The notes under the pieces were generated by a model that did no database searches, was not told the DNA's origin, and saw only the letters and a program-made list of their open reading frames with translations. 64,000 nucleotides of DNA. Source: Impatiens glandulifera (Eukaryota > Streptophyta > Magnoliopsida > Ericales > Balsaminaceae). How positions within the stretch are numbered: position 1 is the first letter of the stretch; each line of letters starts with the position of its first letter. This document shows positions 54,189 through 64,000 of the stretch, piece by piece. The position numbers and the translations under genes are program-made. Where the stretch lies: positions 137,879,520-137,943,519 of the forward strand of contig NC_061862.1 of the NCBI RefSeq assembly GCF_907164915.1, in the 5' to 3' direction.

Positions 54189-56877
54189 ATATAGTGACAT
54201 GGAACATAAGGGGACTCAATGACCCTCTAAAATGTAAAGAAATCAGGAGGATCATTGAGAATCAGAAGATCACTATTATTGGTATTCTTGAGACAAAAGT
54301 CAAAAGTCGGAACGTTGAGAAGGTTAGAAAATTGTGTATTGATAGTAGCTGGGAAATCATTTACAACTCAAATGACAAAACGGGCAGAATCTGGGTTATT
54401 TGGGATAACAAAGTTGTTGAGGTGATGACTCTCTTTTCGAATGATCAAGCAATCCTGGTGGAGGTCAAAGACAGAATAACAAGAATCGTGTTTAATCTTG
54501 TTATTGTCTATGGTAGCAACTCAAGTACTGACAGAAGACTCCTCTGGAATTGTCTTAGAAACTGGATCGGTATTGATAAATCTTGGGCTGTCCTCAGTGA
54601 TTATAACATAACCAGAAACGAATCTGATCGTAGCCCAGAATATGAAATTACTCGGGATATGATTGACTTTAATGACTGCATCAGAGATATGGGTTGTATC
54701 GAGCCTACCAATTCTGGGAACTTCTTCACTTGGTCTTTAACGAGAGGGAATGAGCAAATTAGAAAAAGTAGAATTGACAGATGTCTGGTAATGAGAACTG
54801 GATTAACCAATTTTCGAGAAGTCAAATTCATGTTTTGAATCCGGGTATATCTGATCACTGCCCGATTAAATTGTTCTAGGAAAAGGAAGAAAGGTTCAAA
54901 AGGCCCTTTAAATTTTTCAATTTATGGATGGATAATGATAAATTCAAGGGTATTCTCGAAAGCGGATGGTCAACAGATGTCAGAGGTTCCAACATGTACA
55001 GGGTTTCTGAGAAGCTTAAGCTCCTAAAGAATCATTTCCAAAGCTTTGACAAGAAGAAGTTCAGCAATATCTTCAATAGAGTTCTGGCTGCTAGAGAAGA
55101 ACTGAAAGAGGTTCAGAAAAAGTTATTAAGGGATGATAGTGATGAACAACTCAATGAAACAGAAAGATATGCGCTTGAAAACTTCAGGAAGCTGAGTCTG
55201 CTTGAAGAGAATTTTGTTAGACAGAAATCAAGACAGAGTTGGCTTTCGTTGGGTGACAAAAACACATCTTTCTTCTACAGAAAATGCAAGGCTAGAAACA
55301 TGAGAAACAATGTGTACAGACTGAAGAATGATGATGGTGAATATGTTCAGGGTCAAAAGGGTGTCCAAGATCTGGCTATTGATTTCTATAAGCAGCTTAT
55401 GGGTACAAGAAAGCAGCATCAAAGTCACCTGAATACCTTGTATCAAATTATTGATAGGAAAATCTCTGCAGAAGATAGTCGCGAGTTGATAAAGGTGGTC
55501 ACGAAGGTTGAGGTTATAGAAGCTCTGTTTAGTATTGATGGGAATAAAAGCCCGGGTCCTGATGGGTTTAATGCACAGTTCTTCAAAGATAATTGGTCGG
55601 TTGTGGGTAAAGATGTTACTAATGGGGTTCTAGAGTTTTTCAAAAATAGGAAGATATTAAAGCAATGGAATATAGCGGTCCTAACCTTGATCCCCAAAAC
55701 TGCGGTACCTGAGAAAGTACAAGATTTCAGACCAATTTCCTACTGCAATGTGATTTATAAAATAATTTCAAAAATCATTTCTAAACGTTTTAAAAATGTT
55801 ATAGGAAAAATAATAAATCTTAATCAATCTGTATTCATCCCCGGTAGGACAATCTCTCATAATATTCTTCTCATGCAGAGCCTATTAAAAGGCTACGGGA
55901 AAAAGAAAATATCCCCGAGAGTGGCTTTCAAAATAGATATCAAGAAAGCTTTCGACTCTGTTAGATGGGAAGTCATTCGAGACTTTCTGGTTGTTTCTAC
56001 TTTTCCTATGATTTTTATCGATTGGATTATGCAATGTGTTTCATCATCATGCTTTGTTGTTAGCGTCAATAGAGTCCACAAAGGCTATTTCAAGGGTGAA
56101 AACGGGGTAAGGCAAGGGGACCCCCTCTCTTCTTACCTTTTCGTAGCTATCATGGCGATCTTTGAGAGCATCTTCGCGATGTTTCGAAAGAATCGTCCAT
56201 ACATCTTTCACCCATTCTGTGAGGTAGAGGAGGTAACACATTTATGATTTGCTGACGATTTGTTCATTCTAGCGCACGCAGACGTTGATTCCATTAAAAC
56301 TATTAGGGCTGCACTAACGTTTTTTTCTGAGGTAACAGGTTTAACTATTAATGAAAGCAAAAGTGTGGCATTTTATGGAGGCATGAAGGACGAAACAAAG
56401 CAGGACATCTTCAACATCATGGGTATCAGTAAGTATATGAGCATCCCGGACGCGAGCTGTCTTCTATGCATAGGAAATGAAGAAACCATAGATCACTTAT
56501 TTGGGAGCTGCTGTATTGCTTCGGAGCTTTGGGACAGATTCTATAAAAGCCTGGAGCTGATCAGTTTCCCGAGCGAATGGAATGAAATCAAAGAAGCGGC
56601 ACTACTCAAAGTCAAGGGAAATAGATTTGCAACAAGCGTGTTCAAGTGCGGCTTTGGAGCAGTGGTGTATAACATTTGGCAAGAACGGAATGCAAGGGTA
56701 TATGACAGAACCCGCAGGAGCATTGACGAGTTATGGAAAGATATTGTATCGGATTGCAGCGCCCTCGCGGGAACGTGGAGAGGAATTCCAAGCACGGAGC
56801 AGAACTGGAATATCTGCAGAAACTGGAATTTACCGTTTTTTAAACTCACTAGAATTGAAATCATTGTAAACATATAA
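54185..56877 (+). pseudogene. LINE ORF2: endonuclease and reverse transcriptase, broken
   Basis: The start ATG overlaps the ORF1 stop (ATGA, 54185-54188). The endonuclease domain begins MNIVTWNIRGLND with Glu in ILETKV, the Asp-Asn pair appears as LSDYNITR, and SDHCP comes after a +1/-1 shift near 54835. A TAG lies near 54880. The reverse transcriptase runs from 54928 with NKSPGPDGFNAQFFK, FRPISYCNVIYK, QSVFIPGRTISHN, FKIDIKKAFDSVRW, GVRQGDPLSSYLF and the catalytic FADD at 56248-56259, just after a TGA (56245-56247) that replaces the usual Cys codon. After ESKSVAFYGG the frame jumps at ~56440 straight to the zf-RVT block CLLCIGNEETIDHLFGSC, so several hundred connector residues are deleted in frame. 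Confidence 0.88.
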
Positions 56878-57025
56878 TTCATTTACGTTTTTAGCTTTTA
56901 TTCAGAATGTTACGACTTCAAAATCATTCTAGGCTGTCTAGAATGATCTCTTAAACTCGTGGTTTTTTTCCCGTTTTTGGGAATTTTTAACGAAATTACG
57001 CTAAGTCGTTTTTCCAAAAAAAAAA

Positions 57026-58530
57026 CTCCTTATAGTACTTAATAGTTTCCTCATAGACAACTTTCTAACTAATAATAGTTTCACCAAGATATTAATAAGC
57101 TTAAGAACTTGATTCTGGAAATTTATGGAGGAGCACTTTTTAAAGAAGAATGAAGTGTTCTTATCTCCAAGAGAGAGCAAGTGCTCTTTAGATTTATGTT
57201 TGGCAAAACTTTCTTCTTTAACATTAAGCTTTATAAACCTTGCCAATGCGATTTTCCTCCTCTTGAACCTGATCTGACTACTACATATCCAAAATTTGAC
57301 CTTTAATGTTTTACAGCTCCACTTTAGAATTCTCAACCCGCTTAGAGATGTTACTAAAGTTTTTACGGTCAAATCGTTCTAGATGCCTCTTGAGAAGTCT
57401 TAATTTCTCACAAACTCTAAACATCTTCATATTATCAATAATAACACTCCAAACATCTTGAAGAATGTCCCCTAAATCCATCATGCTTCATACATAAATT
57501 AACAAATTTTAAATGACCTCTTCCCCGCTTATCCTTATCCCAAAACAACTTCAAGAGACAATGATCCAAAATACCTAAATGAAGAACATGAATTTGACTA
57601 ATTAGAAACTAATCAATACATTTCCCATTTATCACCCTGTCAATATGCCTTTTTCTCATATGTTTAGAACCTCTTATGGAAGACCAACATAATTGTTTGC
57701 TAGAATAGAAGGTTCAATGCAATTAATATCCCTAATACATTCATTTAACTCCAATATATCATGAGTAATATCTGAATCAATCACTATATTAGGACTATAT
57801 CTAGTAACATTAAAATCCCCCATGATGGCCCAAGGAGAACCCTCATCAATCTAGTGTCTAAAACCTTTCCAAAGTTGCTTCCTTTACCCTAGTAAAAAAG
57901 GGACATTTACCGACAGAATTTACCGAGAGTTTTATAAAATTCTTGGTAATGGTCCTGAGAGAAAGAAATCTTTTATTATTAAAAATAGATTCCGAGAGGT
58001 GTGTAAAACCTTCGGTGATATGAGTTTTTACCGAAAGTTTTTCAAATAACCATCGGGTTTGACTCTTCCCAAAAAACAGAAAATAATTCTAAGTATTGGG
58101 TTTGAGGTAATTGCGAAGTTTATTCAAAGAACCATCGGTTTTAACTCTCCCTAAATGGATAATTACGAAGATTTTTCAAAAACCTTCGGTAATGACCCTT
58201 TTTTTCACTAGTGTTAACTACAATAATTACTACCGTAAACAACTACAAACTAAAGAATGACATATGACACCAAACAACTAACATCAACCATAATAACCTG
58301 ATTATCATAGAAAAACTTACAAAATATCAACCATCCTAGAATTCCAACCAACTTGTACCATACTTTTTGCACCATTATAATTGTGAATAAATTCTCATCC
58401 TTCCACAAAACAACATTGGACAACATTTTCAATCTGACCTTGACCAACTTTTGTCTCAAGAATACCCATAACCATAATTGTGCTTCTCAATAATCATTTT
58501 GACCTCCTTTCTTTTAATAGTCTTCCCCTT
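57026..58530 (-). pseudogene. LINE ORF2 endonuclease to pre-RT, inverted segment
   Basis: The minus strand gives, from high to low coordinate: ILETKV near 58450, then WAIMGDFNVTRYSPNIVID near 57820 with the GDFN endonuclease motif intact, then NECIRDINCIEPS. Finally, at 57372-57001, KSKEHLLSLGDKNTSFFFKK matches QSWLSLGDKNTSFFYRK of the neighbouring LINE. Several stops and shifts. Confidence 0.8.
57887..58213. mobile_element. CACTA-type MITE
   Basis: The right end, in reverse complement, is CACTAGTGAAAAAAAGGGTC; the left end is CCCTAGTAAAAAAGGGAC. The 3-bp target duplication TTA is present on both sides (57884-57886, 58214-58216). The interior repeats TTACCGA-AGTTTT and CTTCGGT motifs in both orientations. 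Non-coding. Confidence 0.8.
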
Positions 58531-58799
58531 CTTCTTAGTATTTCTAGAAGCTGAATTGTCCGAAATATTAGACTTTAATGAATCCTAACTTCATAGTCTA
58601 TGAAGTATCACAACCATATTCTAACTTCATAGCCTCATTTAGAGTCAACACTTTTTACATGGTAATATCCTTGACCCCTTTCGTGGCACTTGACTCTTTA
58701 ACCTTTATCCCATTGTCCAATAGCTTATCAAATGATTCATAGTATTCTTGGTGATGGGCGTGACACTTTATTTTGACATGATCCTTGAATGGATTGTCT
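58531..58799. other. inversion junction region of the LINE copy
   Basis: No clear LINE homology could be read in either strand here; it may be leader sequence of the inverted part. Confidence 0.4.
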
Positions 58800-59580
58800 T
58801 CCTATCATTCTTAAGGAGGATTTTCAGTGAGTTAGAATTAGAAGAGATTGTATGATGGTTATGGTTCAGGATTTCATGGAGGGAAAATGTGTTTCACTTT
58901 TAAGGCGAATATCGGAAGGGGTTAGAATTCTTAACTTGCTTAATGATATTCAATTTTAGGATGGTGGGGATTCATTGGCTTGGAACATTAAAAGGAATGA
59001 GAAGTTTGTTTCAGGACTGACATTAGATTTCATTCATACTATGGAGCAAGTTGTTAGCTGACATCAAGTGGTTTGGTCCCCTAAGGTTATTTTTGGGCAT
59101 CAATTTATTCTATGTCTGTCGTACCGAGAAAGATTGACAACTGGTGACGACTTCAGAAATTAATGAATATTCCTGATTCTAAATGTCTTTTATGTGAAGG
59201 GAATGAGTAAAGCATTGATCATCTTTTTTGGGATGGCCCTTTTGTTGCTATGTTATGAGATAATTTATTTAAAAATATGAATATCTCTAACTTCTCTTCT
59301 CTTGCTCATGGTATGATATCAGATGTTTGGCAATTGTGAAAGTAAATGGTAATAGATTCTACTTAAATGTGTTTCAGTATTTTTTTTTGTGTCTTGCTAT
59401 ATAATGTTTGGATGGAGAAACGCAAGAATCATTACAAGAATTTATAAATCAGTGGAGAAAGTTGCTAAAATCATTCATTTATACTTGGAGGTGTATTCCA
59501 GCATGTGAATGAAATTGGGAGCTATGTCAAAATTAGAATATTCCGAGTTTACCTAAAATTGTTGACCAAGTGTAACTCGT
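58800..59580 (+). pseudogene. LINE ORF2 C-terminus with zf-RVT block
   Basis: The plus strand reads, in shifting frames, RLTTGDDF, then IPDSKCLLCEGNE and SIDHLFWDG, then VNGNRFYLNVFQ and LYNVWMEKR. This matches the C-terminal zinc-binding block of the neighbouring LINE (CLLCIGNEETIDHLFG, KGNRFATSVFK, VVYNIWQER). Stops and shifts show it is dead. Confidence 0.8.
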
Positions 59581-59600
59581 AAAATCTATAATTTATTTGA

Positions 59601-60464
59601 AATAATAAGAGTTTAGTTTAAAAAAATATTAATTTTATATTATTATTACAATATATATAATTAAGTATTTTATACATCAATAATATATATATATATATAT
59701 ATAATCAATTAATTAAAAATAATAATAAATAGATGAAACTATAAAAAATTATATTTACAAAATTAATTTTAATTATTTATTTATTTGAACAAATAATATA
59801 TTTGTTTTAATTTATAAATATAAAATTATTTTTTATAATCATAAAATTCTATAAATTGTAAAATTAAAATTATTTATAAACTCGTAAAATCTTATTATTG
59901 TAAATTTAAATTCGTAAAAGTAACTATTTAAGAGTTTATCTAAAATAAGACTACTTAATCATATCTAAAATCGTAAGAATTTAAAAGTCTCATTCTAGAT
60001 TTTAATAGCCTTGACAACAAAGTGTCAATGTTTAAGTGGAATTTAATGTAATTTTATTGTATAAATTAATTTCTTACCCATTATGATGTAAAATCTTGTT
60101 TTCATATTGAGATATTATATGATAGTTCATTTCCCATTTAAAACGTTTTAAATAAAAAAAAATGTTATATTATATGAAATCATACTAATTTTTTTATATT
60201 AAAAAATAAAATATATAAAAAAGTAAAATAAATAATCCAACTCTAAAACAAAAATTAATTGTTAATTAATTTGTTATTATAGAATCCAATATGAAATTTC
60301 AATATTTCACAAAATTTTATAAAATAAAATTAGTAAATCCGTGTTAGTTTGTTTAATATTATTATACTGAAATAGATAACTATTAAATATGATGGATAAA
60401 TATATATATTTTTTCATTAAATAATTACATTCATATATCATTAAAAAAATCGTATATTTTTGAA
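59601..60464. other. intergenic, nothing recognised
   Basis: Very AT-rich, with a short TA run near 59682. No feature supported. Confidence 0.55.
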
Positions 60465-60960
60465 AGAGTGGCAAGACATCACAGAGGGCAACGAATAAAT
60501 CAAGCGATCAATCATCACTAAGGCGAAGGGTAATCGGTTCTCGACTAACATCTTCAAGTGTTGTTTTGCTTTGGTTGTATATCACGTTTGGGCCGAAAGA
60601 AATTCAAGGGCGTTCTCTAGAGTTCGTCGAAACGAAGAGAGCAAGTATGGAACAATATCATTTTGAACAGAGAAGCTTTAATTCACATGTGAAGACGTAT
60701 TTCAATCACTCCGGAGAATTGAACGTTTTATCGAAAATGGGGTATCATATTCGAGAAAGTCATTGATTTTATGTTTGTATAAGGCGAGCTAGTTAGATTG
60801 TACGTAATGTATTTTTTGTTTGTATTCATTTGATTGATAACTCATTTGGTTTTCGATAAATATCAAATCTATGTTTGTTAGATTGATACGAACAAGTCAC
60901 GTCCTTTTTTCCTTTTTTTGAGATTTTTAATAAAATTACATTTTTTTTAAATAAAAAATC
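60465..60960 (+). pseudogene. 5'-truncated LINE 3' end
   Basis: The plus strand reads EWQDITEGN, then KGNRFSTNIFKCCFALVVYHVWAERNSR across frames, matching the last ~100 residues of LINE ORF2 (KGNRFATSVFKCGFGAVVYNIWQERNAR in the copy ending at 56877). The 3' tail ends GAGATTTTTAATAAAATTAC plus A-rich sequence, like the other LINE tail. Only the C-terminal end was inserted or retained. Confidence 0.75.
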
Positions 60961-61849
60961 TCATAATTATAGATATTTTAATCTCTCGTTAAATCATTCT
61001 TATATTATTCATATACTACTTTCTCACATTTAAAAAAAATTAAAAATTCTAAATAATTTATATTTTAATTAAAATAAAAGTCTAAAATTAATTAAAATAT
61101 CTGTAAATAAAAGTTTTATAAAAAATATAACAATTTAAGAAAAAAAATAATAGAGGAAAATTAATAAAAATTAAATAATTTATTATAAAAATATCCCACT
61201 ATCATTTGAAATATAAACTTAAAGTTGGGATGAGTTTGAAATTTTTTCAAATTAATCAATTTGATTGGATAATAATAGAATATATAAAATTATTTTGAAA
61301 ATAATAATAATTTATATTATTTTAAAAAATAATAATTTTACTTTCAAATAAAAAATAATAAAATATTTGAATTTATATTTATTTTTAATAAAATTAATAA
61401 TTCTAATATACATACATATAATTATTCACATTTAAATTAATAATAATTTAGAATAAAATACTTTTTAAATAATAATTTTATTTGTTAATAAAATAAAAAA
61501 TTCAACTATTGTTTATAATACATTTTAATTTAAAATAACTATTTAAATATTAACTAAACAAATACCTAACCATTAAATAATCATAGTTTATAATAAAATA
61601 TTTTAAGACAATAATTTTAATTTATTATTTTATTATTACACATTTAAAAAATACAAAATGTCATTAGACCAACAAGTGGGTATAATTTTGTAGACATTTG
61701 AATTTTTATACATAATTTTTAAAATTTATTTGAATAAATTAGTACATTTTTTTTTATATTTAATATTTTTGATCCACTTTATTGATTGAACTTGATATTT
61801 TTCCAAATAGTAAAATTTATTGTCTTTTAGAACAATTTTAGAGAAAGAA
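60961..61849. other. intergenic, upstream of the acidic-protein gene
   Basis: AT-rich spacer and probable promoter side of the gene at 62145. No recognised element. Confidence 0.5.
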
Positions 61850-61952
61850 AGAGAAAATCTCATTTTGGGTTCATCGAATGCAAGCTTAATGTCACTCTAA
61901 AGCCCTCACTTGGCTTCCAGAAACCTGAGACTAGATCGGACACCATAACCAG
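61850..61952 (+). promoter_or_regulatory. probable non-coding first exon of the acidic-protein gene
   Basis: Sequence becomes less AT-rich and ends with a donor-like AACCAG|GTAAGC at 61952/61953. A pyrimidine-containing intron follows, with an acceptor ending GATTAG at 62110 (a second candidate is CCAG at 62114). The start codon lies 30 bases further on. The transcription start is not determinable. Confidence 0.45.
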
Positions 61953-62144
61953 GTAAGCTTAATCTATCAGCTCGTTTTCTCTAATCCGTTGTTCAATCTT
62001 CTACCAGTAACATCTAGGGTTCATTGCAATTTCGCGTTTTTTTGTATTTTTCGGATTGATCTAGTTTTTAGAATTTCCTGTGCTAATGGAGTCTTTGTTC
62101 ATCTGATTAGCCAGGTATTGTTGCTCAGAGAGTGAAAATAGAAC

Positions 62145-64000
62145 ATGGGTGATGGGGATAATTTGGCTTCGGTTTCGGAGCCTACAGCTGACGAAGCCCT
62201 AATAGATCACAAGGAACAGGTTCAGGGCGGCGGGGAAGATGATGTTGGGGAGGTAATGATTGAAGTTGTAGGTTCTGATGTGTTTGTTGATGGAGTTGCC
62301 AGTGATGGTGGATCTGGAAATCGGGACATGGAGGATGGGGGTAAAGATGAAGTTTTAAAGGAGGATACTAATACTAAGGATGAAGTGGAATCAAATGAAG
62401 GGGGTAATTCTGGTCAGATTGGAGCTTTTGATTCTTCTTCTCGGAAGACTTGCACTGAGCTGAAGGGTGGATTTGAAGGTATGGAGGGGGTTACTGCTTC
62501 ATCTGGTGGACAGATTTGTGAAGAAGTGGATAATGTCGATAAGGAAGCTTTAGCTTCTCGGAGAGCTGATGAGGTGCAGAACAGTGAGGCTGAGGCTGAG
62601 ACTGGAAGTTTAGCAACTTCATCAACTAGGGAACGTACCCATATTGGTGTTGCTGAGGAGGTAGAAGGCATAGTTGTTCAAGAAACTCGGGACGATGAGA
62701 TGATTGAGGAGGGTCTGGAGAAAGTTCGGAAGTCTGTAGATGAAGTAAATGGTTCTAAACTTATAGAATCAATATCAACCAGACCTAGCTCTGTGGATGA
62801 TAAAGAAGCCAATCCTGAGAATGTGATTTTTTCTGCTCCACCTGTGGAAGAAACCTCTTCAGTGCAGGACCAGGTTGTTTCAAAGGATATCTCTGTGGAA
62901 GTGGTTCCTGAATCTTCAGATCGTAAAGAGGATTTCAGTTCCAAGGCTGAGGACTCCTTAGTCCAAGAAGCTGAAGTTACTGTAAGCGAAGTTGGGATGA
63001 TGAACAAGGAAGAGATTACAAACCCTCAAACCGATCTGTTTGGTGAGATAGATGATAAGCAGCAGTTGCAGGCTGATATGTCTTCCATGGAAACTGAAGA
63101 GCAAGATGCAACCAGGGATACAGTCGGTGATAAAGATGCGATGGTTGTGGATCAAACCACTCTAGATTCTGATGATCAGCAGCAGTTGCAGGTTGATATG
63201 CCTACCATGGAAGCTGAAAAGCAAGATGCAACCAGGGATACTGTTGGTGATGAAGAGGAAATGACTGTGGATCAAACCACTGCAGAGTCTGATGATCAGC
63301 AGCAGTTGCAGGTTGATATGTCTACCATGGAAGCTGAAAAGCAAGATGCAAACAGAGATACTGTTGGTGATGAAGAGGAAATGGCTGTGGATGAAACCAC
63401 TGCAGAGTCTGATGATCAGAAGCAGTTGCAGGTTGACATGTCTTCCATGGAAGCTGAAAAACAAGATGCAACCAAGGTTACTGTTGGTGATGAAGAGGAA
63501 ATGATTGTGGATCAAACCACTCTAAAGTCTGGTGATGCAATTGGTAGTGATACCAAGGACTTGAAAAGTGAAGTCTTTGTATGTGCGGAACCACATTCAT
63601 CTAATCAACAAACTGAAACTGACATTTCCAATGAAATGAGACTTGACATATCAAAAGATGATAAAACTCTACAGATTGAGTTAACCCTTGGCAATGGTGA
63701 AGACCATGGTCATTCAGAATCCTCAACTGAACAAGTTTCTATTATTGAAAAGGTGGATGTTGCTGAAGTGGACAATGTGGAGGGCCTACCTCATAGTAAT
63801 ATTGTTAACAAAGTTGATTCCTTAGGGGATGCCATGGTTGCAAATACTGATGGAAGCTGTGATATCAAAGTAGTGCATGGAGACCTAGAAGTATCTGGTG
63901 AAAAAAATGAGATTGTTGATGTGAATGATTCTGTTGCAGAAAACTCTGAGGGGATGAAGGCTGACAAATTTGGTGATACTGTATCAGATGATGACATGGT
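62145..64000 (+). CDS. large acidic protein with 40-residue repeats, N-terminal part (runs off window)
   Basis: The frame is open from ATG at 62145 to the window edge (618 codons) with no stop. It begins MGDGDNLASVSEPTADEALI. The composition is extremely acidic (Asp, Glu, Ser, Val) and predicted disordered, with no membrane segment or enzyme motif. Four 120-bp units at 63051-63530 encode 40-residue repeats around QQLQVDMSTMEAEKQDATRD and GDEEEM. Codon usage is balanced and the frame is clean, so it is a real host gene. A leader intron (about 61953-62110) probably precedes it. Acidic, repeat-bearing N-termini of this type occur in some plant PWWP-domain chromatin proteins, but no PWWP or other domain is visible before the sequence ends, so this identity is only a guess. 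Confidence 0.8.
   Translation, partial: MGDGDNLASVSEPTADEALIDHKEQVQGGGEDDVGEVMIEVVGSDVFVDGVASDGGSGNRDMEDGGKDEVLKEDTNTKDEVESNEGGNSGQIGAFDSSSRKTCTELKGGFEGMEGVTASSGGQICEEVDNVDKEALASRRADEVQNSEAEAETGSLATSSTRERTHIGVAEEVEGIVVQETRDDEMIEEGLEKVRKSVDEVNGSKLIESISTRPSSVDDKEANPENVIFSAPPVEETSSVQDQVVSKDISVEVVPESSDRKEDFSSKAEDSLVQEAEVTVSEVGMMNKEEITNPQTDLFGEIDDKQQLQADMSSMETEEQDATRDTVGDKDAMVVDQTTLDSDDQQQLQVDMPTMEAEKQDATRDTVGDEEEMTVDQTTAESDDQQQLQVDMSTMEAEKQDANRDTVGDEEEMAVDETTAESDDQKQLQVDMSSMEAEKQDATKVTVGDEEEMIVDQTTLKSGDAIGSDTKDLKSEVFVCAEPHSSNQQTETDISNEMRLDISKDDKTLQIELTLGNGEDHGHSESSTEQVSIIEKVDVAEVDNVEGLPHSNIVNKVDSLGDAMVANTDGSCDIKVVHGDLEVSGEKNEIVDVNDSVAENSEGMKADKFGDTVSDDDM
63051..63530 (+). repeat. four in-frame 120-bp coding repeats
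   Basis: Units start at 63051, 63171, 63291 and 63411. Each begins GATGAT(A/C)AGCAGCAGTTGCAG or close to it, and length is conserved exactly at 120 bp, so the repeat keeps the reading frame. Units 2-4 are more alike than unit 1. Confidence 0.92.

Larger units (their letters stand above)
48460..57025 (+). mobile_element. LINE retrotransposon, nearly full length, inactive
   Basis: A GC-richer 5' leader (48460-49256) is followed by ORF1 (49257-54188), ORF2 (54185-56877) and a short 3' UTR ending in ten A (57016-57025). The 3' tail (GGGAATTTTTAACGAAATTA) resembles the tail of the LINE scrap at 60465-60960. The EN, RT and zinc-knuckle domains in ORF2 fit a plant L1-type LINE that inserts by target-primed reverse transcription. 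Several stops, one frameshift and an ORF2 deletion make it non-autonomous now. It lies head-to-head with an older minus-strand LINE piece. Confidence 0.85.
57026..59600. mobile_element. LINE copy with inverted 5' part (twin-priming structure)
   Basis: The left part (57026-58530) carries LINE ORF2 endonuclease and pre-RT sequence on the minus strand; the right part (58800-59580) carries the ORF2 C-terminus on the plus strand. The reverse transcriptase between them is absent. The inverted part's outer end is the more 3' LINE position and its inner end the 5' position, which is the arrangement produced by twin priming. It abuts the poly(A) of the LINE at 48460-57025. A CACTA MITE later inserted in the inverted part. 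Confidence 0.7.

Noticed and set aside
62414..63515. Several minus-strand ORFs
   Set aside because: Shadows of the acidic-protein frame; the repeated HSHFLFITNS-like peptides mirror the 120-bp repeat.

Overview
This window is nuclear DNA from a flowering plant, most likely a eudicot. The evidence is spliced genes with GT-AG introns, plant-type protein families (MLO, serine carboxypeptidase-like), a very AT-rich background and dense plant transposon debris. The species cannot be named from the sequence. Only three host genes are supported: a complete 15-exon MLO gene (minus, 1256-5920), a complete 9-exon serine carboxypeptidase-like gene (minus, 25500-29437), and the 5' part of a gene for an acidic, internally repeated protein that runs off the right edge (plus, 62145-64000). 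I joined the exons of the first two by hand; both give uninterrupted reading frames (544 and 490 residues) with the family's key residues.

Layout. 1-1.05 kb: tail of a copia retrotransposon and a near-perfect foldback element. 1.2-5.9 kb: MLO, with a Mutator-like MITE in its last intron. 7.7-11.7 kb: two copies of one GC-rich hAT-type MITE, one nested inside a Harbinger-like MITE, plus copia scraps. 12.9-16.7 kb: a decayed Tnt1-like copia element between two copies of a ~0.4 kb repeat. 17.0-23.5 kb: two Helitron-like elements read from the minus strand. The second is a 5.1 kb element made almost wholly of about 17 tandem ~293-bp units, each carrying a Helitron 5' end and a tRNA-like A-box/B-box pair; six consecutive units are duplicated as a higher-order repeat. 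25.5-29.4 kb: carboxypeptidase gene. 30.9-36 kb: decayed hAT and MULE transposase remnants and a possible solo LTR.

39.4-48.45 kb holds a minus-strand LINE remnant split by a 6.1 kb composite transposon (two direct and one inverted copy of a CGTGTCGTGTC-rich hAT-like element, bounded by an 8-bp target duplication across which the LINE reading frame resumes) and by a separate 1.4 kb hAT element. 48.46-57.03 kb is a nearly full-length plus-strand LINE with a long first ORF carrying four in-frame stops, and a second ORF (endonuclease, reverse transcriptase, zinc-knuckle region) joined by a 4-base ATGA overlap. 57.03-59.6 kb is another LINE copy whose 5' part is inverted relative to its 3' part, as in twin priming, and which carries a CACTA MITE. 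60.5-60.96 kb is a further LINE 3' end.

The region has therefore been built by repeated nested insertion. The transposons do not form a pathway with the host genes, but MITEs lie in introns of both complete host genes. The observation most worth following is the tandem amplification of Helitron 5' termini with embedded pol III-like boxes; the composite hAT insertion is the second.
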